Assembly: GCA_963750075.1 (NCBI GenBank)
Contig: CAVVPG010000004.1
Location: forward strand, 372,001 to 436,000
Length of the DNA: 64,000 nucleotides
Direction of reading: 5' to 3'
Origin: Bog-473 sp963750075
GTDB lineage: Bacteria > Actinomycetota > Acidimicrobiia > Acidimicrobiales > RAAP-2
The position numbers and the translations under genes are program-made. Under the pieces are notes generated by a model, which saw only the letters and a list, made by a program, of their open reading frames with translations, made no database searches and was not told the DNA's origin. This document shows positions 25,338-34,258 of this stretch, piece by piece (the stretch's first letter is position 1; every line of letters begins with the position of its first letter).

Positions 25338-26762
25338 TCAGCCAGCACTCGTGGGAGCCGGGGCAGCCGCCTGCGACGGCGCATCTACGGACGGTGGGCT
25401 TGGCGAGATCCAAACGGCGATGACGTACGACACGACCACTGTCACGATGACCAGCGGCATGAGGGTCACGGCGTCGGATAGGAAGAGGAGGCTGGGGAGG
25501 AGCACGGCCGTGAAGGGCATTTTAAGCGCCCCTGCAATCATGGCTCCCACGCCCATCGCCGCACCGGCAATCATCGGCATGCCGCCAACATGGGAGAGAG
25601 CGATCCCGCCGGCCGCACCGATGAACATGCTCGGAAAGATGGGGCCTCCCCGAAAACTGCTCAGTGAGATCGCATAAGCCAGCGCCTTGCACACCAACAG
25701 CAGAAGCAGCGCGCCCACGGTCCAGCCGGCCGCCTGCTGGACGAGGGATGGCAGCGCACTCTGTCCCGAGAACAGCACCACTGAGGAACTTCGACCCGTC
25801 CCGGCGGCGAAGGCGATGGCTAGACCAGCAACGGCCAGGCCCGCAACCGGCGTCAACAGGATCCTCCTCGGTTCAACCAAGGGCCGGAGCATGGTGGCCA
25901 GTCTGAAGATGCCGGTGGCAACGACGGAGGCGCCCACGCCGATGACGATTGCCCACAGGAACTCCACGCCAGTGGGCGACCCAACGTGGGGAATGGACGA
26001 CACCGTCAGTGAGAACGATCCAAACCCGGTGAGACTGTTGAGCCCCACAAAGATCAATGACCCCACACCAGCCGCAAGGAGACCGGGGAGCAGCACGATT
26101 TCCATCATCGGTCCTCCCAGTCCGGCCATCTCCATGAGTAGGAAGGCTCCCACGAGAGGTGACCCCAAAAGAGTGGCGATCGCGGCAAAGCTCCCCGCGG
26201 CACCGATCACCACTGCCGCCATTGGTGGTGCGTCTCTCTTGACCAGGTGCACCGCCAGAACACCCAGCCCGCTACCAATTGCGATGAGTGGGGCCTCGGG
26301 TCCGAGCACCACCCCGAGACTGAGCGTGGCGAGTGCCGCCGCGACAATGCCGAAGAGTTCGACGGGCTGAACTGACCCGCCCGACTTGAAACCCTCCGAG
26401 GGTTCGTGGCCTCCGGTTCCCGGCAGGTAGCGAATGGCCAGAGCAACAAGCACGCCGCTGAGCGCCAGCCATGGCAGCGGCCACCAGAGCGGCTCCCCCC
26501 CGAACCCAAGATCCTTCGGCAGATCTGTGAATATCTCGGTTTGGAGCTTGGACACCGCCACCAAGAAGAAGTACGCCACTGTGGCCACCGGGACGCCCAA
26601 GACCGCCCCCAGCAAGAGGAGGGCGATGTAACTCCGAGACCTGATCAGCGCAGTCGGGTCGGGGGCCGACGCTGGTTCGGGCGGGGTGGCGGATTCGGTC
26701 ATGGTCCGATTCTCGGGCACTTCGTCGGCCTCCGGCTTGCTCGTTCGGTGCTCATGAACCAC
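25338..26762 (-). CDS. ClC-type chloride channel/antiporter
   Basis: A 474-residue polytopic membrane protein. 'GVVLGPEAPLIAIGSGLG' corresponds to the ClC 'GxEGP' selectivity-filter loop, with Pro-Glu retained but Leu-Gly before it. 'SSFRGGPIFPSMFIGAAGG' is the second filter region. About ten hydrophobic segments are visible, with charged Pro/Ala-rich tails at both ends. It would move chloride or fluoride, by channel or proton exchange. An ATG at 26702 ('MTESATPP') is an alternative start. It lies beside a potassium channel and a second membrane protein, an ion-homeostasis group in this cargo segment. Confidence 0.85.
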   Translation of the reverse strand: MVHEHRTSKPEADEVPENRTMTESATPPEPASAPDPTALIRSRSYIALLLLGAVLGVPVATVAYFFLVAVSKLQTEIFTDLPKDLGFGGEPLWWPLPWLALSGVLVALAIRYLPGTGGHEPSEGFKSGGSVQPVELFGIVAAALATLSLGVVLGPEAPLIAIGSGLGVLAVHLVKRDAPPMAAVVIGAAGSFAAIATLLGSPLVGAFLLMEMAGLGGPMMEIVLLPGLLAAGVGSLIFVGLNSLTGFGSFSLTVSSIPHVGSPTGVEFLWAIVIGVGASVVATGIFRLATMLRPLVEPRRILLTPVAGLAVAGLAIAFAAGTGRSSSVVLFSGQSALPSLVQQAAGWTVGALLLLLVCKALAYAISLSSFRGGPIFPSMFIGAAGGIALSHVGGMPMIAGAAMGVGAMIAGALKMPFTAVLLPSLLFLSDAVTLMPLVIVTVVVSYVIAVWISPSPPSVDAPSQAAAPAPTSAG

Positions 26763-26861
26763 TCAAATTGCGATGTCCGTTGCACCATCCCGAAGCTAGC
26801 CCGTCCTTTCAAGCAACGTCATGGACCGACCCTCGACTCGTCGGGACACAACCTCGTCCCT

Positions 26862-27407
26862 CTACTGCTCGTCCGATGTCCGAAGTCGCGCCATCCCGCG
26901 GGTCGCGGCGCCCAGAATCAGGCGGACGACGACGGCGAGGACCGCAAGGTCCGTGAGCATCTGCACCATGGCAACGATCCGGGCCGGATCCGTCTTTGGC
27001 GTGATGTCGCCGAAACCCACGGTCGAGAACACGGTGATGGTGAAGTACAGAGCGCTCGTCCGGGTGAGTTGCGCTCCGAAAGCTGCGGGGCTCGAAGTGG
27101 ACATTGTGAGGTAGATCCACGAGAACAGGACGAGGAAGAGGGGAATGATGGTGGCCATCGCCACACCGGCTCGAAGCATCGGGTGATCGTGTTTCGCGAT
27201 CTGGCGGACCTCGACGGCGAGGACGATGGAGAATATGACCAAGGCGACGCTCAAGCGCAAGGCCACCGATTGGTGCGCTCGATGCTCAATCGGAAACACG
27301 TAATAGAGGAGAACGAGCAGCACAGCGCTGACCACGGCGCGCAGGAGCGTCTTCACCAACTGAGAACGTTCAAAGTCCCCCAGAGATGAACTACCCGCAA
27401 CGGTCAC
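26862..27407 (-). CDS. Two-transmembrane-pore potassium channel family protein
   Basis: A 181-residue membrane protein. Helices are visible at about residues 20-38, 48-66 and 78-95, then a pore loop with the potassium filter 'TVFSTVGFGDITPKTDP' and a last helix 'MLTDLAVLAVVVRLILG'. The filter TVGFGD is textbook. No regulatory RCK domain follows. The GTG at 27407 has AGAGG upstream and lies 2 bp after the stop of the preceding membrane-protein gene, so the genes are coupled; the frame is open upstream but would overlap that gene. Confidence 0.82.
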   Translation of the reverse strand: MTVAGSSSLGDFERSQLVKTLLRAVVSAVLLVLLYYVFPIEHRAHQSVALRLSVALVIFSIVLAVEVRQIAKHDHPMLRAGVAMATIIPLFLVLFSWIYLTMSTSSPAAFGAQLTRTSALYFTITVFSTVGFGDITPKTDPARIVAMVQMLTDLAVLAVVVRLILGAATRGMARLRTSDEQ

Positions 27408-27409
27408 GC

Positions 27410-28228
27410 CTATCCTCTGACCGGATCGGACAGGAACTCGACGAGCTTCGTTCGCCTCCTCTGCGCGATCCACCCGCCCACACGGTGACCGCCAACCGAA
27501 CAGACAACGGCGATGACACAGGCCACCGCAACTCCCAACCCGAGGTCATGATCCGGCAATTTCTCAGAAAGCCCATGGGGAGAAGTGAAGCCCCACAAGA
27601 GGAGCGATGGCACCAGCATCACTGTGGCCAGCGTCGGGACAAGGACGTAGGGCGTGACCGCAAGGGTGAGCCACCGCACCAACATCCTCTTGCGGGGCCG
27701 ACGATGCTCCCACCGATATCGAAGTGGCATCGGGTGGTACGGGAACAGGATCCCGACCCAGGCGGAGATCGCCAGGAAACCGAAGGGGATTACGCCAATC
27801 GCCACGACGGTGTAGAACGTGGCCAGCACCGAGTGGTTGATGAGCCCGTTGATGACCGCCACCAGCGCACAGAATGGGGTGACCATCAACCACAGGACGA
27901 TGTTCTTGGCGTACAACAGCCTGCGAAGCATCACGGGATCGTCAAGGGCTGCTACGACGCGATCCGCATCCGGCCCCAGGACGTTCGTCGAGGGCACGTC
28001 CGAGTACATCCACGCGGCGAGGATCAGGGCGAAAGCCAAAGTGCCATGCAAGGTGAAGACCTTGTCCCGCAGCCCCGCGGGGAGGAAGAACCATGCCGAG
28101 CTCATCAGGGCTCCGTTGACAGCGATGGTGATGGGAGCCTCGTACGGTGGTTGAAACGTCAGGGCGACCTGCTGGCGGACCGCCTCCCTCGTAGTACCTG
28201 GTAGACGAACCTCAACTGCCTCGAGCAT
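27410..28228 (-). CDS. Membrane protein of unknown function
   Basis: A 272-residue protein with about six hydrophobic segments, among them 'VFTLHGTLAFALILAAWMYS', 'IVLWLMVTPFCALVAVINGL' and 'VLVPTLATVMLVPSLLLWGF', separated by short polar loops and a basic cytoplasmic loop ('RYRWEHRRPRKRM'). I do not recognise the family. It heads the operon with the potassium channel and may be a partner or an independent transporter. Confidence 0.65.
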   Translation of the reverse strand: MLEAVEVRLPGTTREAVRQQVALTFQPPYEAPITIAVNGALMSSAWFFLPAGLRDKVFTLHGTLAFALILAAWMYSDVPSTNVLGPDADRVVAALDDPVMLRRLLYAKNIVLWLMVTPFCALVAVINGLINHSVLATFYTVVAIGVIPFGFLAISAWVGILFPYHPMPLRYRWEHRRPRKRMLVRWLTLAVTPYVLVPTLATVMLVPSLLLWGFTSPHGLSEKLPDHDLGLGVAVACVIAVVCSVGGHRVGGWIAQRRRTKLVEFLSDPVRG

Positions 28229-28486
28229 CCCTCAACACCGCCTTCTCGCATGGCACCGTGCGCCAGGAACTCTGGACACACCCTGCCCCTCTGGTCACGG
28301 ATGAGCAGATCTCGCTTGAAACCGTCAGCGAGCTCGTTGGCCCAGTCTGCAACACGAGAGCAATGAGCACAGGAGGATGACCAAGAAACGGAAGCATGCG
28401 ATTCCTGCAAGAGGACGGCGACACGGCCCGACGCGCACGGCGGCGTACACCCAGCCGCTCCGACCGTTCCCCCAACCGCGACGCAG

Positions 28487-28567
28487 TCTGGTTGAAACAG
28501 TGCCCTTCACCTGGTGCTATGGGGCTGAAGACATCTGAATCCGCGGCCCTCACCTTGGCGAGGTGGT
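28487..28567 (-). repeat. Decayed tRNA-Gly-derived att-like module, copy 2
   Basis: Plus-strand 'CTGGTTGAAACAGTGCCCTT' and 'CACCTGGTGCTATGGGGC' match the left flank of the better modules, followed by a worn tRNA part ending 'GCCCTCACCTTGGCGAGGTGG'-like sequence at 28547-28567. No arm repeats or palindrome are seen to the right. The remaining part of the 28229-28655 gap holds no gene I can support. Confidence 0.6.
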
Positions 28568-28655
28568 TTTTTCCGTCCTGTAGGTCGGCTCATTCCCGTC
28601 TGGAAGATGTCTTCGGAACGGGTGACCGACACGTCCTGCGATCGTGACTTGCCGA

Positions 28656-29558
28656 CTATCGACGCTCCGCCTCGGCCAGTGGTTCGGCTCGGCGCTGCTT
28701 GATCCGGGCGGACGCCCGGTCCAGCCGGGTGATGAATTGCACCAGTCGGTCACGCGCCGCCTCGGCGGACGGGGTCAGACCCTGCCGGCCGACCACGTCC
28801 CAGTGTCCCAGGACGACCGGCCGGAGGATGCCATCATGGTGCACGCCCAAGTCGTAGATCCCAGCTCGGGCGATGGCCTTGGCGTGCTGAGCGAAGTGAG
28901 GTATGCCGGTACCGGGCATCTCGAAGCTCAGTACCTGGCTCGTAATGGCCTCCATCATCCCAGAAGGGTCGAGGTCCAGCGCCGCCGAGACCAGATCCCG
29001 GTAGAAGAGGTAGTGGAGGTTCTCATCTGCTGCCACCCGCTTCATGACCGCGTAACCCTCGCCGTCGGGCAGCGCCTTGCCCGTGTTGTGGTGGGCGATG
29101 CGGGTGGCCAGCTCCTGGAGAGCGAGATAGACGAACGCATCTGCGATGCTCGCGACCTGGGGGGAAACACCCCCGGTGACCTGGGCCATCCGGGCCCGCT
29201 CCAGGGTGACCGGGTCGAGGTGCCCGCTCATGATCAGGTAGTCCCGCAGGACAATCGAGTGCCGCCCCTCTTCGGCTGTCCACCGCCGGGTCCAGTAGCC
29301 CCAGGCGCCGTCGCGGCCGAAGAGATCGTCGATCGAGGCGAAGTAGTACGGCAGGTTGTCCTCGGTCAGCACGTTGACGAACAAGGCACTGGCCACGCCA
29401 CCCGGCAGGGGCTCGGCCAATCCGGCGCTCCCCGCTGCCGGTGGCGTCCGCCAATCGACGAGCTCATGGGGAAACCACTCTTTGGCCATGCCCAGGTGGC
29501 GGTCCACCAGGCGCTGCGCGGTCGGCTCGAGCTCGGCGAGCATCGTCACGTCATCCAT
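28656..29558 (-). CDS. Acyl-ACP desaturase (DesA-type, diiron)
   Basis: A 300-residue soluble diiron protein. 'WTAEEGRHSIVLRDYLIMSG' and 'VAADENLHYLFYRDLVSAA' give the two Glu-x-x-His iron-ligand pairs characteristic of stearoyl-ACP desaturases; the upstream single Glu lies in 'NVLTEDNLPYYFASIDD'. It would introduce a double bond into an acyl-ACP (or acyl-CoA) using electrons from ferredoxin. The ATG at 29558 follows CGGAG and starts 'MDDVTMLAELEPT', a usual family beginning, although the frame stays open upstream. No ferredoxin partner lies next to it. Confidence 0.85.
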   Translation of the reverse strand: MDDVTMLAELEPTAQRLVDRHLGMAKEWFPHELVDWRTPPAAGSAGLAEPLPGGVASALFVNVLTEDNLPYYFASIDDLFGRDGAWGYWTRRWTAEEGRHSIVLRDYLIMSGHLDPVTLERARMAQVTGGVSPQVASIADAFVYLALQELATRIAHHNTGKALPDGEGYAVMKRVAADENLHYLFYRDLVSAALDLDPSGMMEAITSQVLSFEMPGTGIPHFAQHAKAIARAGIYDLGVHHDGILRPVVLGHWDVVGRQGLTPSAEAARDRLVQFITRLDRASARIKQRRAEPLAEAERR

Positions 29559-29874
29559 GTCTCCGGACCGATCTCTCGGGGCCGCCGCCCGCACGACCCG
29601 CAGGTGCCCTGTGCCCACCGGGCACCGGGGGGAACGAGAGGCTCCCTCGTCAAAGATATCCCAGCGAATGCGGAGGTGGTCTCGGAAGCGACAGCGATGG
29701 CAAGGGCGTTGTCGGTGCACTGCAATCGGTTGGGCGATTGGTGCCGTGTTGGCATCGCTGGTTGCCGTACGGACTCAGGTCGTTGCTCGCCTCAATGGGC
29801 ACATGGTCGACCTGATGCTGTCACGTGCGTCTCAATCCCTGCGGTGAGCGGGGTACTCCTACCTCAGACCGGCA

Positions 29875-30072
29875 TCAACGCTGGTTGAAATTGGAGAATG
29901 GCCGCCCTGTGTGGTTTTCCCGCAACCTCTCCGCGGTTACGCGGGACTCCAGGCGCATTCCGATCCCGATCGGGAGCTGTTGCTGACGTGAGGCCTCACA
30001 TTCGGGGCACACGACGACCCAGCGCCCGTCGCCTGTCGCTGAAATCCTCGGATTGTGGCGAGGAACGATCAC
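29875..30072 (-). CDS. Small hypothetical protein with a Cys-x-x-Cys motif
   Basis: A 65-residue frame on the minus strand. The segment 'GDGRWVVVCPECEASR' followed by 'LPIGIGMRLESRVTAERLRE' and 'NHTGRP' looks like a conserved small protein with half a zinc ribbon. Only one CxxC pair is present, so metal binding would need a dimer. It may be real or a remnant; nothing else supports it. Confidence 0.4.
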   Translation of the reverse strand: MIVPRHNPRISATGDGRWVVVCPECEASRQQQLPIGIGMRLESRVTAERLRENHTGRPFSNFNQR

Positions 30073-30284
30073 GACAGCGGAACCTGGTCGGAACGGTTAT
30101 CAGCCATGATCAGTCGCCTGCATTGCGCACATCGGCAGGCGCGAAGATGTCCGGAAGCGTGTCTAGCGACCCGGGGCGCCGTACCCGGTAACCCAACTCA
30201 ACTACCTGAGCGATCTCGTAACCGCGTGCCCACTGCCCTCGCTGATATCGAGTGCGAACGTCGACTCTTGACGCAAGCTGATAT

Positions 30285-30460
30285 CGCGGCTGAGGCGTTG
30301 CGATCGCATCTTTCACCGGAAGTCCTCCCTGTCCGTTGGAGGCGGACGGTGCTGTCATGGCAGACGAAAATCGCACGAAGACGTCGCGACCTCCATCATC
30401 TGGTGTGACCAGGCCGAACTCCCTTGTGGTGCTTGTCCATTTCATGGTGCCTTGGACCAT
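30285..30460 (-). pseudogene. Cold-shock protein remnant, frameshifted
   Basis: From the ATG at 30460 the minus strand reads 'MVQGTMKWTSTTREFGLVTP' and 'DDGGRDVFVRFSSA', closely following the first half of a CspA-type cold-shock domain (consensus VKWFN..KGFGFI..DGG.DVFVHFS). The next half continues only after a frame change ('DSTVRLQ', then 'GERCDRNASAAISA'), and the aromatic RNA-binding residues of RNP1 are largely lost. It is therefore a decayed copy, not a working chaperone. The rest of 29559-31122 shows only this, the small CxxC frame and no other gene. Confidence 0.5.
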
Positions 30461-31122
30461 TGCCGATCCTCATTTCTCATTGTCAAGATCTTGGACTACG
30501 CAGGACGTCGATCGTTTGGTGATCTCAACACGACGTTACCGACCACATCTACCGATCCGACATTCGAACCACTCGCAGCAACAACGAGCTCGGGGACTGC
30601 GGCGAGTACACGCTCAGCCGCTCCGACTGATGCGGCCGGGCGGAACTACGCCCAGTAGCTGATTGGCGATGGCGGCGCCGAAACCAAGCTGATCGGCAAA
30701 TTTGCACGGCCTCCTTCCATAGGTGCTCAGAAGAAGGCGTCGAGCCTGCACGGGACGACAACGGATGCATCGTCCAACTTGAACAAGGCGTCACTCCCAA
30801 GAAGGGACGGTGCTTACGTTACCACCAAGCGGGCAGCGATCTCCCTGTTCGCGGAAAAGGCCCAAACGACCCTGTTCACACTCGAGTCACAGATCCATGC
30901 CGGGCCTATCGGCGGCCGGCACCGCGCGTCCGGATTGGGGCCGCGGAGGGCGCCGGGAGATGTCGTTAGACACGAAACATTTGAGCGTCGCCTCTTCCCC
31001 CACTGAGCCGGTTGTCCAGGTCCGAGGCCTGACAATGTCCCATATCCGACCGCCATCATTCCCGCTCCGTATAACGTCATCTTCTGCTGCACAATGCCGT
31101 CGATTCGAGGTCGTAACCAGAC
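30461..31122. other. Intergenic region, no gene seen
   Basis: About 660 bp between the cold-shock remnant and the dihydrofolate reductase. Short frames on both strands have low-complexity, unpatterned translations. The base composition looks more AT-rich than the neighbouring genes. No repeat or hairpin was recognised. Confidence 0.4.
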
Positions 31123-31620
31123 ATGATCCGTCTCATCGCCGCCATCGATTCTCAGCGAGGTATCGCCACCGACTCGGGCATACCTTGGAAGCTTCCAGGT
31201 GATACCGCCTACTTCCACGAAAAGACGGCCAGTGGAACCATTCTCATGGGTTGGGCCACCTATAACGAGTTCGGTGCACCGCTGCATCGACGAGAGAACT
31301 TTGTGCTCACGACTCATTCTGGACCCTTGCGCACGGGCTTTCGATCCATCGCCAGCCTCGACCAATTGGTCGCCGATCATCCGGACGAAGACATATGGGT
31401 AATCGGCGGCGCCACCGTGTATGCGGAAACGATCGGAGAAGCCGAGCAGCTGCTGCTGACTCAGGTGGTGGGTGACTTCGATTGCACCAAGTTCTTCCCG
31501 CCATACCAAGCTGAGTTTCAGCTCGCGGCCCAGGGCGACGACTGTACGGAGGGAGGAACCACGTATCGATTCGAAACGTGGCAGCGCCTTCAATCGCAAC
31601 CGAACGGCTCTGGCGGGTGA
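31123..31620 (+). CDS. Dihydrofolate reductase
   Basis: A 165-residue DHFR. 'MIRLIAAIDSQRGIATDSGI' with 'PWKLPGDTAYF' is the folate site, where the Asp of PGD sits at the position of the catalytic acid (Asp27 in E. coli). 'TILMGWATYNEFGAPL' and 'DIWVIGGATVYAE' form the NADPH site, the Gly-Gly being intact; a Trp replaces the usual Arg in 'MGR.T'. It reduces dihydrofolate to tetrahydrofolate. As a lone gene in a cargo segment, far from thymidylate synthase, it resembles dfr cargo of mobile elements, but drug resistance cannot be read from the sequence. Confidence 0.87.
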   Translation: MIRLIAAIDSQRGIATDSGIPWKLPGDTAYFHEKTASGTILMGWATYNEFGAPLHRRENFVLTTHSGPLRTGFRSIASLDQLVADHPDEDIWVIGGATVYAETIGEAEQLLLTQVVGDFDCTKFFPPYQAEFQLAAQGDDCTEGGTTYRFETWQRLQSQPNGSGG

Positions 31621-31829
31621 AAAGGTGAGACGGCTGCCAATCCGCTAACCCGCGATGAACCCGGAGGTCGCCGTTGACTTCGCCGACTCCATCGAGCACT
31701 TCTGCAACCGGGCACGGGGGAACAGCGCGCTGGGCTACCTCACGCCGAATGACTGCGAAGGCCTACACTCCACCCGCACCCAGGCCGGCGCGTCATAGAA
31801 CGTGGCCCATTGAATGGGGTCAAGCCCAG

Positions 31830-31882
31830 TGAGAGTGAAAACGACGGGATCAGATCCCGCGACCCTCAACTGGCAAGGTGAT
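31830..31882 (-). repeat. Decayed tRNA-Gly-derived fragment, copy 3
   Basis: The plus strand 'AACGACGGGATCAGATCCCG' followed by 'CGACCCTCAACTGGCAAGG' and TGATG is the tRNA-Gly 3'-half core with several substitutions. The acceptor end is lost and no arm repeats follow, because the quinone oxidoreductase gene begins 32 bp further on. It lies at a boundary between cargo groups like the better copies. Confidence 0.6.
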
Positions 31883-31913
31883 GAAATTGGACCAATCGAG
31901 AAGAGGACGAGAC

Positions 31914-32945
31914 ATGAGAGCTTGGCGGGTTCACGAATTCGGCGCACCGACTGACGTGCTCCGGTTCGAAGAGGTCGATACACCTGAGCCTGGTCCGGGC
32001 GAAGTCCAGGTCGCAGTGGAGGCGATCACAATCAATTTCAACGACATCGACGGAATCCGGGGCCGCTACCGGACGGTGCCGGTCGAGCCGCCGTACATCC
32101 CCGGGATGGAGGTTCTCGGCCGCGTCTGTGCGGCGGGCCAGGGGGGTGAGCCGCTGATCGGAACGCGCGTCTGTGCGATTCCCGCGGGTGCCTTCGGCGG
32201 GTACGCGCAGGTCGCAGTTGCGCCTGTCGCGATGACTTTCGCCATGCCTGACGACCTGGATACCGCAACCGCAGCGTCGGTCTACATGCCGTTCCATGTC
32301 GCCTCTCTCGCCCTCTACGAACGTGCCCGCCTCTCCGCCGAGGACACCGTGCTGGTGCACGCCGCGGCCGGGGGTGCGGGGTCGGCCGCCGTACAACTCG
32401 CTCGCGCACGCGGCGCCCGCGTGATAGCGACCGCGGGGAGCCCTCACAAACTCAAATTCGCCACCGAGCTAGGCGCCGACCTGGCAATTGACTATCGCAA
32501 TGATGACTTCGTCGCGCGAGTCCTCGACGCCACCGGTGGGCGGGGCGTCGACGTGGCCTTCGATACGGTCGGTGGAGCGACGACCGTTGAAACGTTTCGG
32601 TGCATGGCATTCGGAGGCCGGCATCTGCTGGTCGGCTTCGCATCGGGGATCGAGGCCGAAGACGAAGGTATCGTGCCTCGACCGGTGTTGTTCGGCAACT
32701 TTTCTCTTGTAGGCGTCTGCCACGCATACACGGAGGATCCTCTCGAGTTCAAACGTGCGACCGGATTGAATTTCCCGTCGCACGCTGACGGCTTACGGCT
32801 CCACGAGGACATCTTGAGAATGATCGCGGCTGGCACGATCCGTCCGATCGCTGGATCGACTTCCTCCTTTTCGGCGCTCCCCGAGATCGTCGGCGCGATG
32901 GAGTCGCGTGCCACGATGGGCCGCAACGTGGTGATCGTCGATTGA
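31914..32945 (+). CDS. Zinc-independent quinone oxidoreductase/MDR-type dehydrogenase
   Basis: A 343-residue medium-chain dehydrogenase of the NADPH:quinone oxidoreductase type. 'ITINFNDIDGIRGRYRTVP', the NADPH motif 'LVHAAAGGAGSAAVQLARA' and 'GVDVAFDTVGGATTVETFR' are typical; the zinc-ligand Cys/His set is missing. The ATG at 31914 follows GAGGACGAG. It is clearly homologous to the protein encoded at 47775-48839 in another cargo segment (shared 'NDIDxIRGRY', 'GRHLLVGFASGIE', 'NFxLVGIC'). Confidence 0.88.
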   Translation: MRAWRVHEFGAPTDVLRFEEVDTPEPGPGEVQVAVEAITINFNDIDGIRGRYRTVPVEPPYIPGMEVLGRVCAAGQGGEPLIGTRVCAIPAGAFGGYAQVAVAPVAMTFAMPDDLDTATAASVYMPFHVASLALYERARLSAEDTVLVHAAAGGAGSAAVQLARARGARVIATAGSPHKLKFATELGADLAIDYRNDDFVARVLDATGGRGVDVAFDTVGGATTVETFRCMAFGGRHLLVGFASGIEAEDEGIVPRPVLFGNFSLVGVCHAYTEDPLEFKRATGLNFPSHADGLRLHEDILRMIAAGTIRPIAGSTSSFSALPEIVGAMESRATMGRNVVIVD

Positions 32946-33205
32946 CGTACCCGCGGTGGCAAGACGAATGTCGGTCGCTGCGCAGCGAGATCGGCCGTCT
33001 TCGCCAACGCCATGCGGCGTGGCGAAGCGGATGACGGCCAGCTCCCGGTGGGGTTGGAAAAGTGTCTTCCACCTGTCGCTGTCCCAGAACTCGGAATCGC
33101 AACTGGTGAGAGTTGTCAGTGAATTGACTGGGTAGAGTTCTACCGGCTCTATCGGCCATCGGCCCTGGGTAATCACAATCATCGCGGTGCGGCGACGGAC
33201 CATCG

Positions 33206-34258
33206 ATGATTGACCAACGAGTACCCGTGCAATCCATCTCGCATCACAGACGACGCTGGTCCGCACGCGCACGCGTTGGGCCGTCGCCGCCTCGGAGGGC
33301 TGGCAGACTGATCATTCTGGCGTTGACAATGGTCCTGCTCGGGACCGGCATCTGGGTGGGCAACTCGCTGTTGGCCTCCGATCGGAGCACGTCAGCTGCT
33401 TCGGGCTACACCATCCAACGGCCTGGGACGGCTATGGGGGAGAACGACTCTGTCCGGGTCTCCAACGTGGGCATGTCGGCTCCTGCCGGCTACACGACCC
33501 AGCAAATGATCTTCGACGACCAGTTCTCCGGCACCACCCTCGACGCCACAAAGTGGAGCGCGTTCTTGGGGGCTCGAGGGATTGCCTGGAACGACCACGG
33601 CAACCTCCCTGCGCCCTACTCCGGACCGAACACCCCCATTACTGAGGATGCAGCCATGTTCGGGCCTTCGCAGGTCAGTGTCGACAACGGATTGACGCTC
33701 ACCGCGACGCGCAATACCAATCAGTATGCCGATTCCTATCCCTGGATCAGCGGTGTGGTCACGACCGAAGGCAAGTTCAGCCTGCCGGTGGGTGGCTGGT
33801 ACGTCCAGGTGAAGGCCAAAATGCCCGACGAGACACAGGGCATGTGGCCCGCCATCTGGTTCCTCCCGGGAGTTCCCGGTACGGCCGCGAACGAGTTCGA
33901 CGGCTACGAGGGTGGATTCGTCGGAGCAGATCCCAACCAGATCATGCACTCGAACTATTTCGCCGATCAGGGTCCGGAGCAAAGGAACTACAGCATCAAA
34001 TCGGACATGACGGCCGGATATCACATCTACGGCTTTCGGTTCATCCCGGGCCACTCCATCACCGCTTACTTCGATGGTAGGCAGGTGTGGCAGGTGGACG
34101 CGTCGAGCGACATCACCATCACCCCGGAACCATACGAGATCATCCTCGAACTTCAAGTAGCTGGGCCGGATGCAACGTGGTGGCACACCGGAACGACGGG
34201 TGCTACCCGCTCGGCGAGCATGGACATCGCCGAGGTGCGTGCGTATTCCGACTCGTAG
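33206..34258 (+). CDS. Secreted/membrane-anchored glycoside hydrolase family 16
   Basis: A 350-residue protein with an N-terminal transmembrane or uncleaved signal segment 'LIILALTMVLLGTGIWVGN' near residues 34-53. The GH16 fold follows, with 'DDQFSGTTLDATKWSAF' at its start and the catalytic 'NEFDGYEGG' (Glu-x-Asp-x-x-Glu) in the middle, near residues 231-237. GH16 enzymes cleave beta-1,3 or beta-1,3-1,4 glucans, galactans and similar polymers outside the cell by a retaining mechanism. About 260 bp upstream hold no gene. It might process the polysaccharide made by the GT2 segment, but it lies in another segment. Confidence 0.85.
   Translation: MIDQRVPVQSISHHRRRWSARARVGPSPPRRAGRLIILALTMVLLGTGIWVGNSLLASDRSTSAASGYTIQRPGTAMGENDSVRVSNVGMSAPAGYTTQQMIFDDQFSGTTLDATKWSAFLGARGIAWNDHGNLPAPYSGPNTPITEDAAMFGPSQVSVDNGLTLTATRNTNQYADSYPWISGVVTTEGKFSLPVGGWYVQVKAKMPDETQGMWPAIWFLPGVPGTAANEFDGYEGGFVGADPNQIMHSNYFADQGPEQRNYSIKSDMTAGYHIYGFRFIPGHSITAYFDGRQVWQVDASSDITITPEPYEIILELQVAGPDATWWHTGTTGATRSASMDIAEVRAYSDS

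Noticed and set aside
31123..31620. Claim that the DHFR gives trimethoprim resistance
   Set aside because: Resistance cannot be inferred from these residues; only the mobile context is suggestive.
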